Assembly: GCF_900086655.1 (NCBI RefSeq)
Contig: NZ_LT575476.1
Coordinates: 3,858,543 to 3,922,542 of the forward strand
Source of the DNA: Paenibacillus tuaregi
Lineage (GTDB): Bacteria; Bacillota; Bacilli; Paenibacillales; Paenibacillaceae
DNA length: 64,000 nt
Direction: 5' to 3'
Under the pieces are notes generated by a model that did not search any database, was not told the origin of the DNA, and saw nothing but the letters and a program-made list of their open reading frames with translations. A program made the position numbers and the translations under genes. Below, piece by piece: positions 41,892-50,208 of this stretch; the stretch's first letter is position 1; the number at the start of each line of letters is the position of its first letter.

Positions 41892-42719
41892 ATGAAAAAA
41901 ATACTAGGATTGCTTACCTCTTTGGCACTAGTTCTAAGTCTGGTTTCCTCTACAGCAAGTGCCAAACCAAATGAAGATAATAAGGCATCTAAAGACAAAA
42001 GCACGCATGTTCAAATCGTATTATTCGATGGGTTCGATCTGCTGGACGCCTTGGCGCCATACGAAGTATTCGCTGCCGCGGGCATGTACACAAAAGGAGC
42101 AATTACTGTAGAATTGGTTTCTGCAGAAGGCAAGCGTTCTGTCCCAAGCGGTCTGAATGGTCCCTCTCTCGAAGCTAAAACCGCATTGGACCCAAAGCGT
42201 CCGGGAATTATTTTGGTGCCTGGGGCTTCAGGCAAGCCGGCGGGGAATTCGGAAGACGCCATTCCGAATATATTAAAGCAGGCCATGAAGACAGGCCTAC
42301 CGGATATGTTGAAACAGGCTTTTGACAATAAGGAAGTCACTGTGGCTACAGTATGTGGAGGCACATTGCTGCCAGCCATGAAAGGTTTGTTAAAAGATAG
42401 ACATGCGGTGACCAATCATATAGGCATGGCTGCATTGGGAGCTCTCGGCGCAATCCCGATTGAGGCAAGAGTCGTTGAAGATGGTCCCAGTTTCGTGAGC
42501 GGGGGAGGCGTGACTTCGGGACTGGACGTGGCTTTGTATTTGGTTGATCGTGAATTGGGCCCCCAAGTTGCGAATTCCGTAGAAAAATTATTTGAGTATG
42601 AGAAAAGAGGCACCGTGTGGAAAGCGGAGGGCATTACTCCAGTCGACTTTAATACGAGTCCGCAAGCGCCTGAACAAAAACAACCCGCTGCTAATTCTGT
42701 TAGTAATACCCAAAAGTGA
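41892..42719 (+). CDS. Exported DJ-1/PfpI family protein
   Basis: A 275-residue protein with a clear signal peptide (ILGLLTSLALVLSLVSSTASA). The DJ-1/PfpI domain follows: VQIVLFDGFDLLDALAPYEV, GIILVPGA, and the nucleophile elbow VATVCGGTLLPA with the reactive Cys, then VSGGGVTSGLDVALYLV. Family members are usually cytoplasmic, so the export signal is unusual. The role (thiol or glyoxal chemistry, or binding only) cannot be decided. The C-terminus is Pro/Gln/Ser/Asn rich. Confidence 0.85.
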   Translation: MKKILGLLTSLALVLSLVSSTASAKPNEDNKASKDKSTHVQIVLFDGFDLLDALAPYEVFAAAGMYTKGAITVELVSAEGKRSVPSGLNGPSLEAKTALDPKRPGIILVPGASGKPAGNSEDAIPNILKQAMKTGLPDMLKQAFDNKEVTVATVCGGTLLPAMKGLLKDRHAVTNHIGMAALGALGAIPIEARVVEDGPSFVSGGGVTSGLDVALYLVDRELGPQVANSVEKLFEYEKRGTVWKAEGITPVDFNTSPQAPEQKQPAANSVSNTQK

Positions 42720-42811
42720 GGGATAGGGTTCAGATAAACAATGTTGTAGACCGAACCCACAAGGTTAATATCCAATTAGGGATGAGTGCATAAAATCCAA
42801 AAATCAGGGAT

Positions 42812-42838
42812 CTGACAGTTTTTCTGTCAGGTCTTTTT
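42812..42838 (+). terminator. Terminator after the DJ-1 gene
   Basis: A CTGACAG / CTGTCAG stem is followed by GTCTTTTT. Confidence 0.8.
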
Positions 42839-42926
42839 ATTAAATTTATTAAACATACAAAAATAGACTTCCATACTGCCATACTTATCCGAAGATAACT
42901 GACAGATTCCCCCGTTCAAAATATTA

Positions 42927-44699
42927 CTAAACAACATACCACTTTCTCTGGGATTCAAACATTTTTTTATATTCGCCATCCATTTTAATAAGTTGACTGT
43001 GCTTACCATCCTGTACAATCTTGCCGTCCTTTAATACGATAATTCTATCGGCGATCTGAACTGAACCCAATCTGTGAGTCACGATGATTGCGGTTTTGTC
43101 TTGGCAAATTTTCGCAAAATCGTTATAAAGGCGTGTTTCCTCCAAAGGGTCAATAGCTGACGTTGGTTCATCTAAAATCATCAAATCACTATCCCTAAAT
43201 AATCCGCGTGCGATGGCGATCCGCTGCCATTGACCACCGGATATCTCTATCCCGTCAAAATCACGCCCAAGCATAGTGTTTAATCCGTCTTTATAGCTTT
43301 TCCCTTTCAAATTCACCCCCGATTTATCACAAATATCCATAAGCATCGCTTCGTCTGCAGGCTTGTCCATTTGACCGATGATCAAATTTTCCCGCAGGGT
43401 CATATTATATTTGCAATATTTTTGAAAGACAGCAGACGTGTGATCATAACTCAAATTTTTAACAGACATTTCTCCATAAGTAACTTCTCCTTGAGACGCC
43501 TCATAAACTCCCATAATTACTCTGCATAATGTTGTCTTGCCGCTGCCGTTTTCACCAACTATCGCTAAAGTCTGGCCACTGGGTATCGTTAGACTGATAT
43601 TATCCAAGGCCTCCTTGTCTGTCATTGGATAGCTGAAACTTACATTACTCAATTTAATATCAACTTTTTGAGGTCTTGGCATCCTTTTTTCAGGGTTATT
43701 CCTCTCATTGACGAAGTCTAAGAAGTTTTCAACAGTTCCCACATTTTCAGATGCCCAACCGATCCTTTCGGAAACTAGTTCGCTCATAAAACTATAAAGT
43801 CTGTAAATCGAGGCCAGTACAGCCGCAAACGCCCCTATGGAAATTTCTTGATTCATGACAAATATAAAAAGCATATAAATGATCATGCCGTAACCTATTA
43901 CAGTTACAATATCTAATATCAAATTGAGAAGGTTTTTTTTAAGCTGAGCTATAAAAACAAGCCGATTTAACTTTTTGAGAGAAGAGGTGTACAATTTGTT
44001 AAAGAAATCCGTTGCACCAAGCAACCTCGTCTCTTTAAAGAACTCCTTGTCTGTCATGCATCTTTCATAATTCTCGTATTCTCTTCTGATCGGAGCCGAT
44101 TGTTCCTCCAATTTTTTAAACGAGAGGATTTGCGCAAACTTAGAAAGAACACAGGGGATGAAGACAATCACAATACTTAGACCTAAAACAGGTTTTAGAG
44201 TGAACAGATACCACCCCATAAAACCAAAATAAATCGTATAGAAAAATACCAAATCCAAAAGAGTTAAACATACCCAAACCAAGTTTTGACTTCCTGTTAA
44301 AGCTTTATTAATAAAGTCCAGTCGATGAGTGTCCTCAAATTCAACCACATTTAATTTATCTATACTTTGATGAATGAGTCTGTTCGTTCGTTTCCCAACA
44401 ACTATGTTTAAAATGCGCGCATGGCAGTTATCTACACCGTTCATTAGTTGACATAGTGCATACGACAAGCCCATACCGATTAGATACAAAATTGTGATGC
44501 CTAAATCAATTTTATCCGCAACGAAATTTTGAGCCGAATCAAAAAACTTTTGCATGAATACTACTTGCAGAGCCCATGACGCACCGTGAACGGCTGTAAA
44601 GAAAACATGCAACAAAAACATGGCAGGATTCGCTTCAAACATGATTTTTATGCCCTTAAGGCTGTTGATTAAAAAACCTTTACTCTTCATTTTCCCCAT
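42927..44699 (-). CDS. ABC transporter, fused permease/ATPase (exporter half 2)
   Basis: A half-transporter of about 590 residues with six membrane helices and an ATPase carrying Walker A GENGSGKT, signature ISGGQWQRIAIARGL, Walker B DLMILDEPTSAID and H-loop AIIVTHRLG. There is no N-terminal C39 peptidase, so it exports without cleaving. ATG 44699 is preferred over GTG 44714. The gene begins 4 bases after its partner's stop; together they form a heterodimer, likely exporting the peptide made by this cluster. Confidence 0.88.
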   Translation of the reverse strand: MGKMKSKGFLINSLKGIKIMFEANPAMFLLHVFFTAVHGASWALQVVFMQKFFDSAQNFVADKIDLGITILYLIGMGLSYALCQLMNGVDNCHARILNIVVGKRTNRLIHQSIDKLNVVEFEDTHRLDFINKALTGSQNLVWVCLTLLDLVFFYTIYFGFMGWYLFTLKPVLGLSIVIVFIPCVLSKFAQILSFKKLEEQSAPIRREYENYERCMTDKEFFKETRLLGATDFFNKLYTSSLKKLNRLVFIAQLKKNLLNLILDIVTVIGYGMIIYMLFIFVMNQEISIGAFAAVLASIYRLYSFMSELVSERIGWASENVGTVENFLDFVNERNNPEKRMPRPQKVDIKLSNVSFSYPMTDKEALDNISLTIPSGQTLAIVGENGSGKTTLCRVIMGVYEASQGEVTYGEMSVKNLSYDHTSAVFQKYCKYNMTLRENLIIGQMDKPADEAMLMDICDKSGVNLKGKSYKDGLNTMLGRDFDGIEISGGQWQRIAIARGLFRDSDLMILDEPTSAIDPLEETRLYNDFAKICQDKTAIIVTHRLGSVQIADRIIVLKDGKIVQDGKHSQLIKMDGEYKKMFESQRKWYVV

Positions 44700-44703
44700 A
44701 TTT

Positions 44704-46527
44704 TTAACATTCACCTTCTAAAAGCACTGACTTCATCGTCGGTTCATACCAAGATTTCTGGCTCGCAAACATCTTACTGTATTTACCGTTTTTCAAAGAT
44801 ATCAATTGTTCATGAGAACCTCGCTCCACAATGTGCCCCTCGTCGACAACCAAAATTTCATCCGCCATTTTGGCGGCGCCCAATCTGTGGGTTATAAATA
44901 TTGTAAATCTGTCTTTATTAACATGACTAAACAGTTCGTAAACCTGGCTTTCGGCCAATGGGTCAAGCGAGGCTGTTGGTTCATCCAAAATATTTATTTT
45001 AGAGTCTGAATACAGCAACCTGGATATAGCCAATCGCTGCCACTGCCCCCCCGATAAATCCTTACTGTTTTCTTTTATCTTGCCAAGATAGGTGTCTATC
45101 CCGAATTCCAAACCGTTTACAACATCTTTCAACCCCATTTCCGAAACGATTTTTTCAAGTCTCTTCTCATCCGTTTTCGTTAGATTTCCAAGGAGAATAT
45201 TGTCCTTTACGGTCAATGGATATTTGGCATAGTCCTGGTACACAACGGAGATCATTCCTTTGATCTCAGCGAAGGTAAAGTCCCGGATACTTTTCCCGTT
45301 TATCAAAATTTCCCCTTCAAATTCGTCATACATCCCTGTTAGCAATTTAGTTATGGTCGTCTTTCCCGCCCCATTTACTCCAACAAAGCAATAATTTTTA
45401 TGGTGACTTAATATAAACGAGCAGTCTTTTAATATGTAGTGTTCCGTCCCCGGGTATTTAAAGTTGACGTTTCTGAATTCCAAGGATTCAAACGCAAAAG
45501 AGTACATATCGGCCGGTAACACACAAGCATCTTTTTTTTCGCTAAGCCTAATAAAAATTGAAAATTCTTTTAAATATTCTTTTAACCGTGCATAATCATA
45601 CATAGTGCTGGACAACTGCCACGACATATTCTGAACCAAACCGTAAATGGCGTTGACGAGGGCTACAAAGATGCCCAGAGAAATTTCCCCACGATGAAGT
45701 GAAGGCAAAAGCAAGGCCACAATAATAATTACGATTAACAATGTAACCATAGAGCCGCTTTTCATATTAATATAGCTTTTAATTTCGATTTTAGTTTCAA
45801 TCTTACTTGACTCGTCGTAAAGCTGATCAAACTTCTCACGAATATGCGTGCTGTAGGCAAATAACTTGCGTTCCTCGGCAAAGTCGCGATTAATTAAAAC
45901 GCTTGATAAATAATTATATTTCCTTTGAATCTTTTTGGCTTCCATGCCCATTTCATAATTTTTTTTGCCCGTTTTCATCGCAATATAAAACAAAGGCACA
46001 CTTATAATTATGATGACCATGCCGCTTATAAATGTAGATGACATAACAATAACAAGCAGTGAAAATGAGCTAATTAAAAGTGTTGCTCCCCTAAACCAAT
46101 TATTTAATCCCGCCATAAAATTCTTTATCGGATCCAAGCACACCCTGTTTATTAATTCCTGTGTATCATTGTTTTCAATATGCTTATACTCCAAACGAGC
46201 TTGTTTTAGTGCGATCTCTTTTTTTAAAGTTGCATTTAGCTTGTTTTGAGCTGAAGTATCCATAATTTGTGTGATAGAAGGAATTAGATTGGTAAATATG
46301 ACATAACTCATTATCAAAATAATAGGTAAATAAATAGACGAATAATCAACCCTTCCATTAAAAATATCCGTCGCCGTATTGATAAAATTAGCTACAACCA
46401 GAGTTTGATAGGCCGGTATCAGCGAATTTAGAATCGTTATTAGAATAGAATAGATAGTTTGCAACGGTATTATTCTTAGTGGTACAATTAAAAAATCCAA
46501 TGTCGTATATTCTTTGGATTTAAGCAT
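44704..46527 (-). CDS. ABC transporter, fused permease/ATPase (exporter half 1)
   Basis: A 607-residue half-transporter with six membrane helices. The ATPase has Walker A GVNGAGKT, signature LSGGQWQRLAISRLL, Walker B INILDEPTASLD and H-loop TIFITHRLG. No peptidase domain is present. GGAGG precedes ATG 46527. It follows the SPASM radical SAM gene by 65 bases and pairs with the downstream half-transporter. Confidence 0.88.
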   Translation of the reverse strand: MLKSKEYTTLDFLIVPLRIIPLQTIYSILITILNSLIPAYQTLVVANFINTATDIFNGRVDYSSIYLPIILIMSYVIFTNLIPSITQIMDTSAQNKLNATLKKEIALKQARLEYKHIENNDTQELINRVCLDPIKNFMAGLNNWFRGATLLISSFSLLVIVMSSTFISGMVIIIISVPLFYIAMKTGKKNYEMGMEAKKIQRKYNYLSSVLINRDFAEERKLFAYSTHIREKFDQLYDESSKIETKIEIKSYINMKSGSMVTLLIVIIIVALLLPSLHRGEISLGIFVALVNAIYGLVQNMSWQLSSTMYDYARLKEYLKEFSIFIRLSEKKDACVLPADMYSFAFESLEFRNVNFKYPGTEHYILKDCSFILSHHKNYCFVGVNGAGKTTITKLLTGMYDEFEGEILINGKSIRDFTFAEIKGMISVVYQDYAKYPLTVKDNILLGNLTKTDEKRLEKIVSEMGLKDVVNGLEFGIDTYLGKIKENSKDLSGGQWQRLAISRLLYSDSKINILDEPTASLDPLAESQVYELFSHVNKDRFTIFITHRLGAAKMADEILVVDEGHIVERGSHEQLISLKNGKYSKMFASQKSWYEPTMKSVLLEGEC

Positions 46528-46592
46528 TTTGCCTCCAATGTTTTCAACAAAGAATTCAATTAGTTCTGATATGAGAGTTATCTTTCATAGAA

Positions 46593-47597
46593 CTAACAAT
46601 AATTAGATCTTATTTCTGCACATGATCTTGCAAATGTATCACATGCAAAAACGCTCTTGTTATCAAGCAATGCCATCCCCGGGCATCTATCACACTGAAC
46701 TTTATATTCGCAATTAACGCATGCTTTCAAATCTGAATTTTTTATATTTTTTATAAATTTTAAAGATTCAGACTCATACCAAATATTTTTTATTGTGTCG
46801 TTAAAAATGTTCCCAACTTTATAGAAAAAGGAATTACAAGGAAATACATCCCCGTTGCAATCAATTGCAAATGAATAAAATAGCGCTGCGCACGGCACGT
46901 CATATTCATGCAAATGTTTATTTCTTGTTTGTTCATCAATCTCTTTCAAAATAGGCGCTAAATCTTCTTTCGCTATTCTTAACTGTTTCGGCGCTTCATT
47001 TCCATCTGTCTTGGAAAATATAAGTGGGGAAACATGGAAGTCAAATTTATTATGATCACAGAGTTCTTTAATTTCTTTATAATCATGCATATTAACATTC
47101 ATTAAAGGCGTTTTGACCCTTACTCGGATATTGTGTTTCTTCAAGAGCTGCAAATTATTCAACAAGATCTCTAAAGATCCTTTTAATCCAGTGATAGAAT
47201 CGTGAATACCTTCTCGTAATGAAAAAACAGTGGTGGAAAACTCTGCAATGTGTAGGTTTGATAGGCGTTCGGCCATTTTATCATTTAGTAATGTGCCATT
47301 ACTTAGAAGAAATACTCTCATATGCAGTTTTCGTGCAATCTCAATCAACTCAAATAAATCTTGCCGAAGAAAAATTTCTCCACCTGTAAACGATACATTT
47401 ACTACGCCCGCTTCACGAAGCTCATATAATAAACTTTTTAATTTATCGAATCCAAGCCCTGAATTACTATGAGCAGGCAAATAGCAATGTTTGCACCTTA
47501 GATTACACTTTGTAAGCAGTTCTATCATTACGCTAACTGGAACATTCTTCATATAGGCTTGATGATAAAAATAATCTTTTATTAATGCTTGTCTCAT
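46593..47597 (-). CDS. Radical SAM/SPASM peptide maturase
   Basis: A 334-residue radical SAM enzyme. The 4Fe-4S motif is ELLTKCNLRCKHCYLP (CxxxCxxC), with VNVSFTGGEIFLR for the SAM-binding GGE. The C-terminal SPASM-type Cys set runs from FPCNSFF through CVNCEYKVQCDRCPG to ACDTFARSC. Such enzymes install thioether or C-C links in ribosomal peptides. ATG 47597 overlaps the stop of the PqqD-like gene (ATGA). A PqqD-like partner and a Cys-containing precursor gene directly upstream make the 30-residue peptide its likely substrate. Confidence 0.88.
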   Translation of the reverse strand: MRQALIKDYFYHQAYMKNVPVSVMIELLTKCNLRCKHCYLPAHSNSGLGFDKLKSLLYELREAGVVNVSFTGGEIFLRQDLFELIEIARKLHMRVFLLSNGTLLNDKMAERLSNLHIAEFSTTVFSLREGIHDSITGLKGSLEILLNNLQLLKKHNIRVRVKTPLMNVNMHDYKEIKELCDHNKFDFHVSPLIFSKTDGNEAPKQLRIAKEDLAPILKEIDEQTRNKHLHEYDVPCAALFYSFAIDCNGDVFPCNSFFYKVGNIFNDTIKNIWYESESLKFIKNIKNSDLKACVNCEYKVQCDRCPGMALLDNKSVFACDTFARSCAEIRSNYC

Positions 47598-47881
47598 ACT
47601 GCATCGCTCCAAACTATTAAGTTATTTTCAACAAATTTTCTTGCTAGTTTAGTAATATCATTTTTAATTACTATAAAATCAACATTATAACTTTCAGCAA
47701 TTTGATGTATAATATCCATTAGTTTCTTTTTTTCCTGAATTAACAACCAAAACTCTTTTGATATATCCTTAAGCAGATATACTTTATCCGTTATTTCATC
47801 AAAGACAAATACATCATCTCCAAGCAATATCCATGCGATGTTTTTTGAATAAAAAACATCAGAACATGATTCCGTGCACAT
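47594..47881 (-). CDS. PqqD-like peptide recognition protein
   Basis: A 95-residue PqqD-family protein (RiPP recognition element). The core is DDVFVFDEITDKVYLLKDIS, then KEFWLLIQEKKKLMDIIHQI, the usual winged-helix pattern that binds leader peptides for a radical SAM partner. ATG 47881 has GGAGG 7 bases upstream. It overlaps the radical SAM gene by 4 bases, typical for the PqqD-maturase pair. Confidence 0.82.
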   Translation of the reverse strand: MCTESCSDVFYSKNIAWILLGDDVFVFDEITDKVYLLKDISKEFWLLIQEKKKLMDIIHQIAESYNVDFIVIKNDITKLARKFVENNLIVWSDAV

Positions 47882-47941
47882 TTTAGTTCCTCCAATGATC
47901 AATTTAATTTTTGCGTTTACAATAAATGACTTCTTCTATAT

Positions 47942-47976
47942 GCAATAACAGCAAGAAAAACTCTTGCTGTTATTGC
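47942..47976 (-). promoter_or_regulatory. Strong hairpin between precursor and PqqD genes
   Basis: GCAATAACAGCAAGA (47942-47956) pairs perfectly over 15 bp with 47962-47976. No good T run follows, so it probably stabilises or partly terminates the precursor transcript, giving more precursor than enzyme. Confidence 0.65.
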
Positions 47977-47997
47977 TGCCGCTCTTACTGATCTGCA

Positions 47998-48090
47998 CTA
48001 TCTCCCATTGCAAGTCCCTTGGTTACACTCAGACATATAGAATGCAACTAAAGTTTTTTTCTTGGCAACTTTTTTAACTAATTTTTTCAT
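47998..48090 (-). CDS. Putative ribosomal peptide (RiPP) precursor, 30 residues
   Basis: ATG 48090 follows AAAGGAGGTGAATATAT, a strong ribosome site, and TAG ends the frame at 47998. The N-terminal half is Lys-rich (seven Lys in the first twelve residues, MKKLVKKVAKKK), then a TLVAFY segment and a short C-terminal core with Cys22 and Cys27 (CNQGTC) ending Asn-Gly-Arg. It lies between the acyl carrier gene and the PqqD-like gene, the position expected for a precursor. The leader pattern recalls, from memory, the CLI_3235-type clostridial bacteriocin precursors, but this core has only two Cys. Confidence 0.75.
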   Translation of the reverse strand: MKKLVKKVAKKKTLVAFYMSECNQGTCNGR

Positions 48091-48143
48091 ATATATTCAC
48101 CTCCTTTGCTTAATGATATTATTAGATAACCAACCCAAAAACG

Positions 48144-48374
48144 TTATTTCTCATGAATTCCAAGCATTTGCTTAACAATAAAACATATATTATCAATATT
48201 AGATAGTTTCTCTATTAATAAATATTCATCCGGAAACTCTATATCAAATACTTCCTCTAAGCTAACGATAGCTGAAATAAAGGCAAATGAGTCTACATTG
48301 TTAAGCTTACCATCGTCTAATACTTCAATTCCGTTTTCTTCTAAACAATCCAATACCTTGTCATGTACGTCCAT
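48144..48374 (-). CDS. Acyl carrier-like protein
   Basis: A 76-residue acidic four-helix protein of the ACP type. The phosphopantetheine site is NVDSFAFISAIVSLEEVFDI, with the modifiable Ser in the DSF triad (normally DSL), and FPDEYLLIEKLSNIDNI follows. AGGGGATAATT precedes the ATG. An ACP inside a peptide-modification operon is unusual; NCBI curators describe an acyl-carrier-related family in the clostridial CLI_3235 peptide systems (from memory). No adenylating or ketosynthase gene is nearby, so what it carries is unknown. Confidence 0.82.
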   Translation of the reverse strand: MDVHDKVLDCLEENGIEVLDDGKLNNVDSFAFISAIVSLEEVFDIEFPDEYLLIEKLSNIDNICFIVKQMLGIHEK

Positions 48375-48419
48375 AATTATCCCCCTAAATAAATGTATAA
48401 ATTAATTTTAAAGTATTAC

Positions 48420-50180
48420 TTATTCCCCAAAATAAGATATAATTAAATCACAAAGATTATCTAAATCTAAATCATCGAATACTGAATAAACCGGTATTTT
48501 AAACAATTCATATATTTTTTCTTTAAAAACTTGCAGATCCCCACCTATTAACTCCTTTGTCTTATACTTTATTCCAGTATTGGTTTCAATAGCTTGTATA
48601 GGGAATATTGCGATTGCACGTACTTTCCCCTCATCAATAGAGTTAATAAAACTTATTGTTCTACTGATATACTCAATATCATCATGTGGATTTATACATA
48701 AAATACAGTAATCGGGCATAACACCTAATGTAAATGCATATTGGTATATCGTAAAATTGTTAATTTCTGAATTATTGTAATGTAATGTACCAGACTGGCA
48801 ACCTGTTATTAAAATATCTTTTTCTTTTAATTGTGTATTCCAAACCATGTTATTCAGTATTGAAATACATTCCCACGGCTGAATTTTTAAGTTTGCACGA
48901 TATCCGAAATGAAATACATAATCAGCGTCAAATAAATAACCAGAAGGTTCTGTTGAAATATGACCAACCCTATATCCTAGTTCTGATAATCTCTGTATTA
49001 TATTTAATTGCAGCGTAAATTTACCTTGTTTGGAACTTGTTCCGAATACCCCTACAATTGGGATTGTTGCTTTGTGAAGCTTAAAATAGTTTTTATAAGG
49101 AACCATATTAGATGTAATACTTGGATGAAATATTTTTTTATAATCAGATGTTATTTTTTCAAACGTATAAATGTTCTTATTTTGTTTTTCCGCCATTTCG
49201 AGAATTTCTTCACTATAATGACGTTTCGTAATTGTTGACAATTCTGATGTACACGATAAAATAACGGTATCAAAATCATCATTCCAATTAATGGAATCAA
49301 ACGATTCTATATGTTTGCCAAATAATGTTCTGCCGACATTACCAGATGTTTTTTCGTCGTAAACCCCTGCAATATCGAACTTCAACATTTTTTTAAACCT
49401 TAACAAAACTTGACTTTCCTTATTTAATGGAAATAATATTGCCTTTTTTATTTGAAAATTGGGAGGTTCCACATTGTTACTTTGTTTTACATTTATCTGA
49501 GTATTTGATATTGTCTTTAATAAATCATTTTTCTTAAAAGGTAAGGTAAATCCTCTTATTATTTGAGATAATATTCCAGTTATACTAGCAGAGGCAAAAC
49601 TTGATCCTTTCAAAATCGTTTTTCTGTCCTTCCACATTGTGCGGTAAAATTTGTTAGGGACCAAAATATCAATGATACTATTCTCAACGTAATAAATATC
49701 TTTCCTGTCTCCATATTCATCTTTCGTATCTACACCTATCACATCATCCAAAGCGGCCGGATATGATATAGCCCCGTCATTATCAAAAGCCGATACAATA
49801 ACAACTCCCTTTTTAAATAAATTATTACAAACTTTTTTCATACCTTTGTAATTACTTAAGTAGGTTATTCCTGCACTTATATTTATAATATCTATGTCCA
49901 TGTTTTCATAAATGTACTCTAAGACAAATATTAATCCTTCCTCATCAATCTCCATCGTGTAATCGCATATCCGTATACAAATCATTTCAACATTAATATT
50001 TGTTTTGTAAATAATATGTGCAACGGCAGTTCCATGCCCAATGTAATCTATAGGTTCACACTTAATAATAGAATAAATTCCATCGGACTTATTCAGCATA
50101 AAAGATTCAGATATATTTTCTATGCATTCAGACTTTTTTGAAATACCAGAATCGATGATAGCAACCCTAACTTTATTCAT
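48420..50180 (-). CDS. Intracellular S8 subtilase fused to a DUF1611-like P-loop domain
   Basis: A 586-residue two-part protein without a signal peptide. Residues 1 to about 210 are a subtilase with the full triad: Asp10 in AIIDSG, His49 in GHGTAVAH, Ser194 in KGSSFASAS, and oxyanion Asn134. From about 250 on, a different domain includes VGVFGTSSKQGKFTLQLNII (P-loop-like GTSSKQGKFT) and GYRVGHISTEPSG, resembling DUF1611 and the peptide-maturation protein family TIGR04066 (recalled, unverified). A cytoplasmic protease in this operon could remove the leader before export, as neither exporter has a peptidase. Confidence 0.8.
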   Translation of the reverse strand: MNKVRVAIIDSGISKKSECIENISESFMLNKSDGIYSIIKCEPIDYIGHGTAVAHIIYKTNINVEMICIRICDYTMEIDEEGLIFVLEYIYENMDIDIINISAGITYLSNYKGMKKVCNNLFKKGVVIVSAFDNDGAISYPAALDDVIGVDTKDEYGDRKDIYYVENSIIDILVPNKFYRTMWKDRKTILKGSSFASASITGILSQIIRGFTLPFKKNDLLKTISNTQINVKQSNNVEPPNFQIKKAILFPLNKESQVLLRFKKMLKFDIAGVYDEKTSGNVGRTLFGKHIESFDSINWNDDFDTVILSCTSELSTITKRHYSEEILEMAEKQNKNIYTFEKITSDYKKIFHPSITSNMVPYKNYFKLHKATIPIVGVFGTSSKQGKFTLQLNIIQRLSELGYRVGHISTEPSGYLFDADYVFHFGYRANLKIQPWECISILNNMVWNTQLKEKDILITGCQSGTLHYNNSEINNFTIYQYAFTLGVMPDYCILCINPHDDIEYISRTISFINSIDEGKVRAIAIFPIQAIETNTGIKYKTKELIGGDLQVFKEKIYELFKIPVYSVFDDLDLDNLCDLIISYFGE

Positions 50181-50208
50181 AATCTACATCCTCATCTAAA
50201 GAGTTGTT

